This document shows positions 52,603 through 61,568 of a stretch of DNA of 64,000 nt, piece after piece. The DNA is from Tessaracoccus caeni (GTDB lineage Bacteria; Actinomycetota; Actinomycetes; Propionibacteriales; Propionibacteriaceae). Where the stretch lies: assembly GCF_029211185.1 (NCBI RefSeq), contig NZ_JARGDO010000018.1:1-64000 (forward strand). Direction: 5' to 3'. How positions within the stretch are numbered: position 1 is the stretch's first letter; the number at the start of each line of letters is the position of its first letter. The translations under genes and the position numbers were made by a program. Under the pieces are notes generated by a model. That model was not told where the DNA came from and made no database searches. It was given only the letters and a program-made list of their open reading frames with translations.

Positions 52603-53966
52603 CGGGCACCTCGTCTCCGGAGGCTCGTCCCGGCTCGACGGCGACGCTCGTGCTCGCGTCGTTGGGCTTCTTCCTCATCACGCTCGACGTGAGCATCGTG
52701 AACCTCGCTCTGCCGAGCATTCGCGCGGATCTCGGCGGCGGCGTCAGCACGCAGCAATGGATACTCGACGGCTACACGCTGTTCTTCGCCGCCTTCCTCC
52801 TGTGCTTCGGGAACCTGTCGGATCGGGTCGGCGCCAAGCGAGCCTACGTCTCCGGCATCGCCCTCTTCGGAGTGACGTCGCTGCTCTGCGCGCTCGCACC
52901 GTCGGTGCTCGCGCTCATCGTCGCCCGGTGCGCCCAAGGAGTCGCGGCGGCGCTCATGCTGCCCGCCTCCATGACCTTGATCAGAGAGGCCTTCCCCGAC
53001 GCACGACGCCGGGCGAAGGCCCTCGGGGTCTGGGCGGCGGGCGGAGCCGTCGCCTCCGCGGCCGGCCCCGTGCTCGGCGGCACGTTGTCTGCCTGGGACT
53101 GGTCTCTCATCTTCGCCATCAACGTTCCGGTGTGCATAGCCATGATGCTGCTGGCTGTCCGTGTCCAGCGCTCGCCTCAGAACAATGCCGCTTTCGACTG
53201 GGCCGGCCAGATCCTCGCCCTGATCGCCCTCGGCACGATCATCTTCGCGCTGATCGAAGGCGGCGCCATCGGCTACGGGAACCCGCTGATCGTGGTTCTG
53301 CTGGTCGTCGGCGTGACCGCCCTTGTACTGTTCATCTTCGTGCAGGCCCGCGTCGCGCACCCGATGATGCCTCTCCAGCTGTTCCGACGCAGACCCATGC
53401 GGGTGGCCTTCTTCGGCGGGTTCACCTTCATCTACGCCTGGTTCGGCAGCGTGTTCCTCTCCAGCCTTTACCTGCAACAGCACCTGGAGATTCCCTCCAG
53501 CCTGGCAGGGCTCGTCTTCCTGCCCAGCGCGCTGCTGTCCCTCTTCGGCAACATCGCCAGCGGCCCCCTCGCCAACCGGTTCGGCCCCCGTTTTCCCGTC
53601 ATCCTCGGAATGTCGTCGCTCGTCATCGGGCTGGTCGGCCTGGCGCTATCGACGCAGGTGGGCTCGGCCACGCTCGTCGGCATCATGCTGATCCTGATCG
53701 GCGGAGGCGGCTCCGTCGCCATGCCGCCGCTGGCCGGCATCGTCCTGGAGCACTCCCCCGACGGTCAGGCCGGCGTCGCCAGTGCCGTGTCCAACACGTT
53801 CCGTCAGGTGGGTGGCGCACTGGCGGTCGCCGTCTTCGGCGTGCTCGTCACCCCCGAGACACGTTTCCTCGAAGGCATGCAGCTCAGCCTTTCCACGGCG
53901 GCTGTCCTCGCGCTCATCTGCGTGATCTCCAGCACCACCCTCGCCGGCACCCGGCACGGCGCCTAG
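52599..53966 (+). CDS. MFS transporter, DHA2 family (14-TM drug exporter type)
   Basis: This 455-residue protein has GFFLITLDVSIVNLALPSIRADLG at the start (motif D1 of DHA2), GNLSDRVGAKRAYVSG motif A, RCAQGVAAALMLPASMTLI, AAGGAVASAAGPVLGGTLS motif C, and about 14 TM helices. It probably exports a drug or antiseptic by proton antiport. ATG at 52599 overlaps the relic regulator's TGA, so translation could be coupled to it. It ends before a YafQ-type module on the other strand. Confidence 0.88.
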   Translation: MTGTSSPEARPGSTATLVLASLGFFLITLDVSIVNLALPSIRADLGGGVSTQQWILDGYTLFFAAFLLCFGNLSDRVGAKRAYVSGIALFGVTSLLCALAPSVLALIVARCAQGVAAALMLPASMTLIREAFPDARRRAKALGVWAAGGAVASAAGPVLGGTLSAWDWSLIFAINVPVCIAMMLLAVRVQRSPQNNAAFDWAGQILALIALGTIIFALIEGGAIGYGNPLIVVLLVVGVTALVLFIFVQARVAHPMMPLQLFRRRPMRVAFFGGFTFIYAWFGSVFLSSLYLQQHLEIPSSLAGLVFLPSALLSLFGNIASGPLANRFGPRFPVILGMSSLVIGLVGLALSTQVGSATLVGIMLILIGGGGSVAMPPLAGIVLEHSPDGQAGVASAVSNTFRQVGGALAVAVFGVLVTPETRFLEGMQLSLSTAAVLALICVISSTTLAGTRHGA

Positions 53967-54041
53967 ATATTGTCCGGGCCTTCCGATCAGCGATCGACGG
54001 CACCGCTCATAGGGGCCGCTCCTCGATCGCCGTCGTCAGGG

Positions 54042-54332
54042 CTATCGGAAGATCTCCTGGTGGGTGCCGGTACGCAGCAGTACCGCGGTTCCATCCATGA
54101 CCTGCCACACAAGAAGCCAGTCGCCCATGTTGGCGACGTGGCACTCCTGTGCTCCGTCCCAGGAGCCCTTGAGCTGATGCATGCGATGGCGTCGACGAAG
54201 CTCGTCCCGCGAGGCTCGATCGTCGGCTTCGATCAGCCTGATCACCTGACGCAACTCAGCGAGATTCGCACGCTTCTTCTTGAGTCTCTTCACGTCCTTT
54301 TCGAACCGAGACGTGTACTCGAGCACCAGCAC
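54042..54332 (-). CDS. YafQ-family toxin (RelE superfamily)
   Basis: This 96-residue protein has YTSRFEKDVKRLKKKRANLAELRQVIRLIEA and HQLKGSWDGAQECHVANMGDWLLVWQVMDGTAVLLRTGTHQEIF, the YafQ pattern with the catalytic His, Asp and the final HxxIF. It follows the RelB/DinJ-like gene by 7 bp. The operon order is antitoxin then toxin. Likely a translation-dependent mRNA endonuclease. Confidence 0.92.
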   Translation of the reverse strand: MLVLEYTSRFEKDVKRLKKKRANLAELRQVIRLIEADDRASRDELRRRHRMHQLKGSWDGAQECHVANMGDWLLVWQVMDGTAVLLRTGTHQEIFR

Positions 54333-54339
54333 TGGCGGC

Positions 54340-54603
54340 CTAGATCTCTAGGGCGTCGAACACCTGATCGGAGTCGCTGAACCGTGCCTTTCCCGAAGCG
54401 AGAATCTCCCGCGCCTCACGCAGCGACTCGACTGACGCCTCATTGGGTTCCTGATAGCTGAGGTTCAGCGGGATGCGGTTCTCCCGAACCATCTGCCGGT
54501 AGAAGGCGCGCGTGACAGAGGACAGATCGAACCCAAAGTCCTCGACGATCTTGGTTGCCTGAGCCTTGGTCTCATCATCAACACGTATGGTAATCGACGC
54601 CAT
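54340..54603 (-). CDS. RelB/DinJ-family antitoxin
   Basis: This 87-residue protein begins ASITIRVDDETKAQATKIVEDFGFDLSSVTRAFYRQMVRENRIPL, the ribbon-helix-helix DinJ N-terminus, followed by a flexible toxin-binding tail. ATG at 54603 (with AAGGAG 7 nt upstream) is preferred to the GTG two codons earlier. Partner of the YafQ-like toxin; it should bind and repress its own promoter. Confidence 0.9.
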   Translation of the reverse strand: MASITIRVDDETKAQATKIVEDFGFDLSSVTRAFYRQMVRENRIPLNLSYQEPNEASVESLREAREILASGKARFSDSDQVFDALEI

Positions 54604-54706
54604 TTGCACACTCCTTGCACTACAAATTCAAGCGTATGTCTTACGAACGGTGCAGTCAACGGCCTTGCTGAGCGCTACGCTGAATCACCCGAACGGAAGG
54701 ATGGGC

Positions 54707-54913
54707 ATGTCGTCGACCGAAGACACGGAGTTCCCGCGCAGCATGGGGAAGGTCGCGCCACGCGAGCTTGCCGTGCACGGCATCACTCGCTTCGCGCAGC
54801 TGCCCGAGTACACCGAGAAGGAGCTGCTCGCCATCCACGGCGTAGGACCGAAGGCGATCCGGATTCTCAGAGAAGAGCTCGACGCTCGGGGCATGCGCTT
54901 TCGGCAGGGCTGA
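54707..54913 (+). CDS. Small helix-hairpin-helix DNA-binding protein
   Basis: This 68-residue protein contains AVHGITRFAQLPEYTEKELLAIHGVGPKAIRILREELDARGM, a helix-hairpin-helix domain like that of RNA polymerase alpha CTD and DNA-repair proteins. GGAAGG lies 6 nt before ATG 54707; an ATG two codons earlier is too close to it. It is divergent from the antitoxin gene. Function unknown. Confidence 0.75.
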   Translation: MSSTEDTEFPRSMGKVAPRELAVHGITRFAQLPEYTEKELLAIHGVGPKAIRILREELDARGMRFRQG

Positions 54914-54927
54914 ACCGGCCGGACCTC

Positions 54928-55536
54928 TCATCCGGCAAGCCCTAGAAGCAGCCCCACTGCCACCGCGATCATGATCACCGCAACAGCCAGATCGAAGATT
55001 CGCCACGCGACCGGCTTGGCGAACAGCGGGCGCAACAGGCCAGCACCGAAGCCTAGGCCGGCGAACCACAACACGCTGCCCGTCATCGCCCCAGCCGCGA
55101 AGGTCCAAGGCGACGAGTAGGTGGACGCGACGGAGCCGAGCAGCACCACGGTGTCGAGATAGACGTGCGGATTCAGCCAAGTCAGGGCGACGGCGGTGAG
55201 CGTCACCGCCGCCAGACCTCCAGGCTCATCGACACCATCGACCACCAGCGCCTGCGGCCGGGCAGCCCGACGCAGCGCAGCCACCGCGTACGCCAGCAAC
55301 ACCCCGGCACCGAGCACGGTCACGACGACGAGCAAGGTCTGGTTGGCTGCCACGACGGCCCCCACACCCGCCGTGCCGACCGCGATCAGGATCGCGTCGC
55401 TGATGGCGCAGATCGCCACCACGATGCCGACGTGCTCGCGACGCAGCCCCTGACGGAGCACAAAGGCGTTCTGGGCGCCGATAGCGACGATGAGGCTGAG
55501 CAGAAAGCCGAATCCGGCGAGGGCAGTGGTAAGCAC
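54928..55536 (-). CDS. LysE/ArgO-family amino-acid exporter
   Basis: This 202-residue membrane protein has six TM helices and the LysE/ArgO signature IVAIGAQNAFVLRQGLRREHV, ISDAILIAVGTAGVGA, and LTAVALTWLNPHVYLDT. It exports basic amino acids, as known for LysE of Corynebacterium and ArgO of E. coli. The GTG at 55536 starts it, divergent from the LysG-like regulator. Induction by lysine, arginine or histidine through that regulator is expected. Confidence 0.9.
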   Translation of the reverse strand: MLTTALAGFGFLLSLIVAIGAQNAFVLRQGLRREHVGIVVAICAISDAILIAVGTAGVGAVVAANQTLLVVVTVLGAGVLLAYAVAALRRAARPQALVVDGVDEPGGLAAVTLTAVALTWLNPHVYLDTVVLLGSVASTYSSPWTFAAGAMTGSVLWFAGLGFGAGLLRPLFAKPVAWRIFDLAVAVIMIAVAVGLLLGLAG

Positions 55537-55578
55537 GGGGACGACACTAGGCAGCCATGGATCAAGAGACCAGCGAAT

Positions 55579-55601
55579 GTTTCTAACGGTTCATTAGCAA
55601 C
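55579..55601. promoter_or_regulatory. Inverted repeat in the lysE/lysG intergenic region
   Basis: GTTTCTAA (55579-55586) and TTAGCAAC (55594-55601) form an inverted pair with one mismatch, consistent with a LysR-type T-N11-A site. TATGAT (55605-55610) is a good -10 ending 6 nt before the regulator ATG at 55617, so its mRNA is likely leaderless and the site lies over the promoter. Confidence 0.6.
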
Positions 55602-55616
55602 GCTTATGATCGCCCC

Positions 55617-56498
55617 ATGGAGTGGGATCTTCCTCAGCTACGGGCGCTGGCCGCCATCGCCGATCACGGCACACTGGAGGCGGCCGCGCGCCATCTGCAT
55701 CTGACACCCTCGGCGGTGAGCCAGCGACTGAAGGCGCTGGAGCACTCCGTCGGCGCGGTGCTCCTGCAACGCACCCGTCCCGTACGACCCACGGAGGCCG
55801 GGCGAAGCGTGCTGCTGCTCGCTCGACAGATGGACGCCCTCACGGCCGATACCACCACGACTCTCGACGCTGCGCCCCACGCACTGCCGGAGGTGCGGCT
55901 CGCCGTCAACGCCGACTCCCTGGCCACCTGGGTGCTGCCGGCCTTGGCCGGTCTCGCATCGACGATGCGACTCACTTTCCTGCGTGAGGACGAGGATCAC
56001 ACCGCCGACCTGCTCCGCGACGGCACCGCGATGGCCGCCGTCACCAGCCAGCGCACCGCCGTCCAGGGGTGCACCGTCGAGCCTCTCGGCGCCATGCGCT
56101 ACCGCCCCGTCGCCTCCCCCTCCTTCGCTGAGCAATGGTTTGCCAACGGCGTCACGCCTGACGCCCTACGACGCGCACCAGTACTCGTCTTCGACGGCCG
56201 CGACAGCCTGCAGACCGACCGGCTCGTCGAAGCCGGCATCCCCTGGGGCGAGACGCCGTGGCACACCGTGCCGGCGAGCAGCCAGTTCTCCGACGCGGTC
56301 CGCCATGGCTACGGCTGGGGCATGCTGCCAGAACTGGAGGAACGCTCCTGGGACGGCGTCGACCTATCCCTCGTTCCGGGATCCTGCCTCTCCCCACACG
56401 ACGTGATGCTCTACTGGCAGCGCTGGACACTCAAGACCACCAGCCTCGATGCGCTGGATCGCGCGCTCCGCGACGGAGCTGCCCGCGCCCTTCGCTAA
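55617..56498 (+). CDS. lysG: LysR-family regulator (LysG/ArgP type)
   Basis: This 293-residue LTTR has the HTH QLRALAAIADHGTLEAAARHLHLTPSAVSQRLKALEHSVGAVLLQRTRPVRPTEAG (residues 6-62) with the ArgP/LysG pattern, and the effector domain (VRLAVNADSLATWVLPALAGL). It is divergent from the exporter gene and should activate it in response to basic amino acids. Confidence 0.9.
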   Translation: MEWDLPQLRALAAIADHGTLEAAARHLHLTPSAVSQRLKALEHSVGAVLLQRTRPVRPTEAGRSVLLLARQMDALTADTTTTLDAAPHALPEVRLAVNADSLATWVLPALAGLASTMRLTFLREDEDHTADLLRDGTAMAAVTSQRTAVQGCTVEPLGAMRYRPVASPSFAEQWFANGVTPDALRRAPVLVFDGRDSLQTDRLVEAGIPWGETPWHTVPASSQFSDAVRHGYGWGMLPELEERSWDGVDLSLVPGSCLSPHDVMLYWQRWTLKTTSLDALDRALRDGAARALR

Positions 56499-56581
56499 CA
56501 CCAGGCGCGGCCCCGATAGCTCGGTGGTCATGACGGACGGATCCGGGCAGATCGGACGAGAACAGCACCCTCACATCGCTC

Positions 56582-56610
56582 TTGACAAATAATTTTGTCT
56601 AGCGAAGACT
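56582..56610 (+). promoter_or_regulatory. Promoter of the ArsR/SRPBCC pair
   Basis: TTGACA (56582-56587) is followed by a 17-bp spacer and a weak -10 (AAGACT, 56605-56610). GACAAA-TAAT-TTTGTC is an inverted repeat overlapping the -35, a plausible operator for the downstream ArsR-type regulator. The ATG at 56618 is 7 nt after the -10, implying a very short or absent leader. Confidence 0.6.
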
Positions 56611-56617
56611 AGGGCAC

Positions 56618-57232
56618 ATGCTGGATGTCGTCGCGATCGAAGACGCCGAGGCCGCGGAGGTCTCACTAGACCCCATGCGCTCGCGGTTGCTCGCGGCGCT
56701 GGCAGAGCCGGGGTCTGCCTCGACGCTGGCCGCGCAGCTCGATCTCCCCCGCCAGAAGGTGAACTATCACCTGCGCGCACTGGAGAAGCACGGGCTCATC
56801 GAACTGGTCGAGGAGCGTCGCAAGGGCAACTTCACCGAACGCGTCCTGCAGGCCACCGCGTCGTCCTACGTGATCTCCCCCACCGCGCTGGAACCACTCC
56901 AGCCCGATCCCGGCCGCGCCCCCGACCGCCTCTCCGCCCGTTGGCTGCTGGCCTTGGCCGCGCGTTTGGTGCGCGACGTCGGCGCCCTCCTGCGCGGCTC
57001 GCAAGAGGCCGGCAAGTCGGTGGCCACCTTTGCCGTGGACGGCGAGGTGCGCTTCGCCTCCGCCGCGGATCGCGCCGCCTTCGCCGACGAGCTCTCGCGA
57101 GAGCTGACCGATCTCGTCGCCAAGTACCACACAGACGGCGGGCGCCCTCATCGCCTGGTGGTCGCCGTCCATCCCAGCATTCCCGCCGACACCACCGTCC
57201 CGTCCCCACCCCAGAACAACGAGGAGTCCTGA
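56618..57232 (+). CDS. ArsR-type helix-turn-helix regulator
   Basis: This 204-residue protein has a winged HTH (DPMRSRLLAALAEPGSASTLAAQLDLPRQKVNYHLRALEKHGLIELVEERRKGNFTERVLQATASSYVISP, residues 18-90). The C-terminal part is specific to a large group of actinobacterial HTH_20 regulators that accompany SRPBCC proteins. TGA is followed by 1 bp and the ATG of the SRPBCC gene, so they are co-translated. The ligand is unknown. Confidence 0.88.
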   Translation: MLDVVAIEDAEAAEVSLDPMRSRLLAALAEPGSASTLAAQLDLPRQKVNYHLRALEKHGLIELVEERRKGNFTERVLQATASSYVISPTALEPLQPDPGRAPDRLSARWLLALAARLVRDVGALLRGSQEAGKSVATFAVDGEVRFASAADRAAFADELSRELTDLVAKYHTDGGRPHRLVVAVHPSIPADTTVPSPPQNNEES

Positions 57233-57233
57233 C

Positions 57234-57950
57234 ATGTCAAGCAACTTCGAGATCCGCAAGGAGATCAAACTGGAAGCCACCCCCGAACAGGTGTGGCACG
57301 CCATCGCGACGAGAGAGGGACAGACCGCCTGGTCCCCCGACCCGAACGCCATCGAACAAGACGGCACCATCGTCGAGCAGGAGCCGCTCACCAGACTCAT
57401 GGTGCGCACCCCGGCCGAGGAGAACGGCGCCTTCCACGCCTTCGAGTACCTGATCGAGACCGAGGAAGGCGGCATCACCGTCTTGCGGTTCGTGCACAGC
57501 GGCTTCCTCGGCGACGACTGGAACGACGAGTTCAGCTTCGAGGAGATGACGAGCTACGGCTGGGACATGTACCTGCACACCCTGGAGCTGTACCTCACGT
57601 ACTTCGCCGGGCAGCCCGCCACCTACGTGGAGGCGGCGGCCCCGATGGCCTCGGCCGAGCCGGATGGCTGGGCCACTCTGGAGAAGGGGCTCGGGCTGGC
57701 GGCGCCGCCGCGACTGGGCGAGACCATCACGCTTACCCCCGACGGCCTCCCACCGATCGAGGGCGTCGTCGACTACGTGATCCCCACCGACGACTTCATC
57801 GCGATCCGGGCCAAGGACGGGCTGTACCGTTTCCACAACCTGGCTCCGATGAACATGCCGATCGCCGTCGGCCACTACATCTACGAAGAGGTCGACGGCG
57901 AAGCGGCCAGGGAGGCGTGGCGACTCTGGTTGGAGCGCCTCTACTCGTGA
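57234..57950 (+). CDS. SRPBCC (AHSA1-like) domain protein
   Basis: This 238-residue protein starts FEIRKEIKLEATPEQVWHAIATREGQTAWSPD, the AHSA1/START-like fold, and continues with TRLMVRTPAEENGAFHAFEYLIE and FVHSGFLGDDWNDEFSFEEMTSYGWDMYLHTLELYLTYF. A second copy of a related segment follows to residue 238. Such proteins bind hydrophobic ligands. It is operonic with the HTH regulator upstream. Confidence 0.88.
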   Translation: MSSNFEIRKEIKLEATPEQVWHAIATREGQTAWSPDPNAIEQDGTIVEQEPLTRLMVRTPAEENGAFHAFEYLIETEEGGITVLRFVHSGFLGDDWNDEFSFEEMTSYGWDMYLHTLELYLTYFAGQPATYVEAAAPMASAEPDGWATLEKGLGLAAPPRLGETITLTPDGLPPIEGVVDYVIPTDDFIAIRAKDGLYRFHNLAPMNMPIAVGHYIYEEVDGEAAREAWRLWLERLYS

Positions 57951-58031
57951 GGTGACGTTGACGAGGGGTCTTGTCGGGCAGAGTTACAGTGGGCTCGGCA
58001 AGACCCCATCGACGAAGCGAGGATCCGTACC

Positions 58032-58853
58032 GTGTCCACTCACAAGGACGTTCAGCAGAACACGGAACGGGCAGCACAACTGCCACAGGCCCCCGATCCG
58101 GCGATGCTCGCCTTCGTGCGCCAGATGCGCGACGACTTCACTCGCCTGATGATGGAGTACGAGTTCGCCGCCGACGAGGTGATGACGAAGGTGAAAATCC
58201 TGCGCGAGGAGTTCCTCCACCTGCATCAGTACAACCCGATCGAGCACATCGGGTCGCGGGTGAAGTCGCCGTCCAGCATCTTCGACAAGGTGATCCGACG
58301 CGGCCTCGAGCCCTCGCTCGACGCGATCCGGGAGCACATCACCGACATCGCCGGCGTGCGCATCACCTGCAGCTTCATCCCCGACACCTACCGGATCATG
58401 GAGGCCCTCACGTCGCAGGACGACGTCAAGGTACTGAAGATCAAGGACTACATCGCCAATCCCAAACCCAACGGCTACAAGAGCCTGCACGCGATCATCC
58501 AGATCCCCGTCTTCCTGTCGACCGGTGCGGTTCCGGTCACCGTCGAGGTGCAGATCCGCACCATCGCGATGGACTTCTGGGCCAGCCTGGAACACAAGAT
58601 CTTCTACAAGTACGACGGCGCCGTGCCCGCCCACATCGCGGCCGACCTCACCGAGGCCGCGGCCGCCGCCGAGCATCTCGACCGCCGCATGCAGCAGCTG
58701 TACCGCGAGGTGCACGGCGACCGTTCGGATGCTCACGAGAAGCCCGTCACAGGAGTGGATCTCGACGACGGACTGCTGCGTCGCATGTGGGAGATGTACC
58801 GCGATTCGGAGCCCCAAGACTTGGCTTCAGGAGACGAGCCACTAGCCTCGTAA
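58032..58853 (+). CDS. RelA/SpoT-domain small alarmone synthetase (GTP pyrophosphokinase family)
   Basis: This 273-residue protein contains the synthetase domain: EHIGSRVKSPSSIFDKVIRRG, TDIAGVRITCSFIPDTYRIMEAL, IKDYIANPKPNGYKSLHAIIQIP and VEVQIRTIAMDFWASLEHKIFYKY. No HD hydrolase, TGS or ACT domain is present, so it is a small alarmone synthetase making (p)ppGpp. Starts at GTG 58032. The next gene (acyltransferase) begins 2 bp after its stop. Confidence 0.92.
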   Translation: MSTHKDVQQNTERAAQLPQAPDPAMLAFVRQMRDDFTRLMMEYEFAADEVMTKVKILREEFLHLHQYNPIEHIGSRVKSPSSIFDKVIRRGLEPSLDAIREHITDIAGVRITCSFIPDTYRIMEALTSQDDVKVLKIKDYIANPKPNGYKSLHAIIQIPVFLSTGAVPVTVEVQIRTIAMDFWASLEHKIFYKYDGAVPAHIAADLTEAAAAAEHLDRRMQQLYREVHGDRSDAHEKPVTGVDLDDGLLRRMWEMYRDSEPQDLASGDEPLAS

Positions 58854-58855
58854 AC

Positions 58856-59998
58856 GTGCCACCTACTGCCAGACCATCGCGAATCACGGCCCTCGACGGG
58901 TTGCGCGGCGTCGCTGCCCTCGTCGTTCTGCTCGATCACACCTTCTTGATGGTGCCGACTTTCGACGACATCTACGGCCGCCTCATCGTTCCCGAGACGG
59001 GCACCTGGGAGTGGTGGATCTCCCTGACACCGCTGCGCATCATGTGGGCGGGGCCGGAGGCGGTCATGCTGTTTTTCGTGCTGAGCGGCGTGGTGCTCAC
59101 GCTGTCCGTCACGAATCGCGCCAACTTCGACTGGGAGGGCTACTACCCCAGCCGGATGATCCGGCTCTATCTTCCGGTGTGGGGCGCCGTCGTTCTCTCA
59201 TGGCTGTCGATGACGTTGGTGCCGAGACAGCAATCAGACACGTTCTCGAGATGGACGAATAACCGGCCGGCCGGCTACGACGCCGACATGCTGCACCACG
59301 ACCTCGCGGTGATCTACGGCGGTGGCGAGTTCGGCATCAGTCCGCTGTGGTCGCTGGTCTGGGAGGTGCGTTTCTCCCTGATGCTGCCGCTGTTCATCGC
59401 CTTCGTGGTGGTGGGAGCGCGATTCTGGAAGACCAAGGCTCTTATACTCATCGTCGCACTCGGACTCGGCGCCATCTTCGGCTGGGGCGAGTTCCGCTAC
59501 CTTCCCATGTTCGCCATCGGGGCGCTGCTCGCTGCCTACTGGGGGCCCATCACCACCTGGCTCGAGCAGTTCTTGCGCACCCGACGGCTCGGTCTGCTGT
59601 TCTTCCTGGTGGCCGTCGTGCTCACGCCGGCGCGCTGGTGGGCCTACGGCCTCGGCGTCGACGCGAAGTTCGGGCGCGGACTGGAGCTCGTCGGACTCAC
59701 GGGAACCATCATTCTGGTGCTGCTCGCGGTGACCTGGTCGCCCTTCCGGGGCTTCCTCGAATGGCGCCCCGTGCACTGGCTGGGCGCGATCTCCTTCAGC
59801 CTCTACCTGGTGCACGAGCCGATCATCCTCACCGTGCGCCACCTCCTCCCCAACGCCCATATCGGGGTGGTGTTCGCGTGCGCCGTGACCGCGGCGATCC
59901 TCGTCGCTTGGGGTTTCTACCACGCCGTCGAAAAGCCGGCCACCCGACTCTCGCAGGCCTGGAAGCGACGTTACGGCAAGGCAAACAGGATCCCGTAG
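58856..59998 (+). CDS. Acyltransferase 3 family membrane protein (OafA/YrhL-like)
   Basis: This 380-residue protein begins SRITALDGLRGVAALVVLLDHTFLM, the AT3 start with conserved Arg-His, then FFVLSGVVLTLSVTNR and YYPSRMIRLYLP. About ten TM helices follow, ending HWLGAISFSLYLVHEPIILTVRHLL and YHAVEKPATRLS. GTG at 58856 follows the synthetase stop by 2 bp with a weak ribosome site, so translation is probably coupled. O-acylation of a wall or surface glycan is likely. Confidence 0.88.
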   Translation: MPPTARPSRITALDGLRGVAALVVLLDHTFLMVPTFDDIYGRLIVPETGTWEWWISLTPLRIMWAGPEAVMLFFVLSGVVLTLSVTNRANFDWEGYYPSRMIRLYLPVWGAVVLSWLSMTLVPRQQSDTFSRWTNNRPAGYDADMLHHDLAVIYGGGEFGISPLWSLVWEVRFSLMLPLFIAFVVVGARFWKTKALILIVALGLGAIFGWGEFRYLPMFAIGALLAAYWGPITTWLEQFLRTRRLGLLFFLVAVVLTPARWWAYGLGVDAKFGRGLELVGLTGTIILVLLAVTWSPFRGFLEWRPVHWLGAISFSLYLVHEPIILTVRHLLPNAHIGVVFACAVTAAILVAWGFYHAVEKPATRLSQAWKRRYGKANRIP

Positions 59999-60236
59999 GC
60001 CCCAAACCCGATGCGTCGGTGTCGCCGTCATGCCGCACTTCAGCGGCCAGCTCTCAACGGACAAGGCTCGGCCAGGAGCCGCCCCCTCCCCGGCTCAATC
60101 TCGACATCCGGACCGCCCGCATCGGAGAGCCATTGCAGTTCGCCCAGGTTTCCTCGCTCGACCCGCCTGCCCGACTTCCCGGGATACCGTCTGAGACCGT
60201 CGAGATTCTCACCTCACACCAGGGCACCGAAGGCGC

Positions 60237-60274
60237 TTGACTTAACCTTCTGCTTAATTTAGTGTCTACTAAAT
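60237..60274 (+). promoter_or_regulatory. Promoter and ArsR-type operator of the VOC/ArsR/SRPBCC/MFS operon
   Basis: TTGACT (60237-60242), a 17-bp spacer and TAGTGT (60260-60265) form the promoter. ATTTAGT-GTCT-ACTAAAT (60257-60274) is a perfect inverted repeat over the -10, a typical place for an ArsR repressor. The rest of the 304-bp gap 59999-60302 shows no other feature. Confidence 0.75.
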
Positions 60275-60302
60275 CAAGTCTCGACTGAACAAAGGAGTCA
60301 TC

Positions 60303-60677
60303 ATGGGATCGAAACTGTCGTACTTCGAGGTCACGTCGCCGGACATGGAGCGGGCGCAGTCGTTCTACCGCGAGGTGTTCGGCTGGCAGGTGATGGCGCT
60401 GCCGGAGATGGGTGGCTACGCGGTCGTGGATACCCAGTCGGGCGAGGGTGCCGCTGGCGGTGGCATCGGCCCGGTGATGGACGGCGGTGCCGGTGGTATC
60501 CGGGTCTACTTCCACGAGCCCGATCTAGCGGCTGGCCTGGCGCGCGCGGTGGAACTCGGCGGCAGCATCGTGCAGGAACCGACCGAGATTCCTGGCTTCG
60601 GCACCATCGCGGTGTTCGCCGACCCTGACGGGCACCAGGTGGGCCTGTGGGATCGTGACGGGTTCGGTGCGGCATGA
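60303..60677 (+). CDS. VOC-family protein (glyoxalase/bleomycin resistance-like)
   Basis: This 124-residue protein has LSYFEVTSPDMERAQSFYREVFGWQ and IAVFADPDGHQVGLW, the two metal-site halves of a VOC module. AAAGGAG precedes the ATG. Its stop overlaps the ArsR gene start (ATGA). It is the first gene of the operon and may bind or detoxify the compound sensed by the ArsR protein. Confidence 0.88.
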   Translation: MGSKLSYFEVTSPDMERAQSFYREVFGWQVMALPEMGGYAVVDTQSGEGAAGGGIGPVMDGGAGGIRVYFHEPDLAAGLARAVELGGSIVQEPTEIPGFGTIAVFADPDGHQVGLWDRDGFGAA

Positions 60678-61018
60678 CCCTGAACCGGGAACAGGCGCTG
60701 CAAGCGTTCGCTGAGCCGCGCCGACGCGCGATTCTCGAACTGGTCGCGGAGAACGAGCTGCCCGCCGGTCAGATCAGCTCGCAGTTCTCCGATGTGTCGG
60801 CCTCCGCCGTCTCTCAGCACCTGCGCGTCCTCAAGGACGTGGGGCTGCTGGTCGAGCGGCGCGACGGCGCACGCCGCCTATACCGGGCCGACGCCGACGC
60901 GCTGGAAGAACTCCGCAGTTACCTCAACGACCTGTGGGCGTCGAGCCTGAAAGTCGCGCAGTCCGTCACCGAGGCGGAATACCACAGTGACGCGGGCGAG
61001 CAGCGGGAGGTGGGCTGA
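60674..61018 (+). CDS. ArsR-family regulator
   Basis: This 114-residue winged-helix protein has FAEPRRRAILELVAENELPAGQISSQFSDVSASAVSQHLRVLKDVGLLVERRDGARRLYRAD, the SmtB/ArsR-type pattern of the SRPBCC-linked group. No Cys metal site is present. It overlaps the VOC gene by 4 bp and likely represses the operon through the 60257-60274 site. Confidence 0.9.
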   Translation: MTLNREQALQAFAEPRRRAILELVAENELPAGQISSQFSDVSASAVSQHLRVLKDVGLLVERRDGARRLYRADADALEELRSYLNDLWASSLKVAQSVTEAEYHSDAGEQREVG

Positions 61019-61020
61019 TC

Positions 61021-61536
61021 ATGGCTGCTGAGCAGAACCGGAACCGGCACCTCTCGGCGGTGCCCCGTAACGAATCGGAGCGAAACCCCCTGGAAGACGC
61101 GGTGATGGCCGAGGTCACGGTGCGCTGCCCCGCACCGGAGACGTTCGCGCTGTTCCTCGACACGCTCGCGGACTGGTGGCCGCTCAAGGACTACTCGATG
61201 GCCCCGGGCGAGGTCGTCGATGTCGAGGTCGACCGTCGCCCTGGTGGGGCGATCACCGAGATACGTCGCGATGGGAGCCGCGCCCGCTGGGGCACCCTGC
61301 TGACCTGGGAACCGACCCACCGCTTCGCGATGGACTGGCACGTCACCCCCGGCCTGGAACAGACGGTCATCACCGTGACGTTCAAGGCCGTCTCCCCGCA
61401 GCACACCTTGGTCACGCTCGTGCATAGCGGATGGCAGGGCATCGACCCCGCCCGCCTCGGTACACAACTCGGCTACACCCAGGGCTGGACAGCGATCCTG
61501 CACTGCTTCGCCCGCAGCCTCGAATCCCAGGAATGA
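61021..61536 (+). CDS. SRPBCC-family protein
   Basis: This 171-residue protein has an AHSA1-like core starting VMAEVTVRCPAPETFALFLDTLADWWPLKDYS and later VEVDRRPGGAITEIRRDGSRARWGTLLTWEPTHRFAMDWHV. The ATG is 2 bp after the ArsR stop; about 25 residues before the core (RNRHLSAVPRNESERNP) are extra. ArsR plus SRPBCC pairs are common and may form a sensor unit. Confidence 0.85.
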   Translation: MAAEQNRNRHLSAVPRNESERNPLEDAVMAEVTVRCPAPETFALFLDTLADWWPLKDYSMAPGEVVDVEVDRRPGGAITEIRRDGSRARWGTLLTWEPTHRFAMDWHVTPGLEQTVITVTFKAVSPQHTLVTLVHSGWQGIDPARLGTQLGYTQGWTAILHCFARSLESQE

Positions 61537-61568
61537 ACACTCACGGATAACACGGACAAGGAGTCATC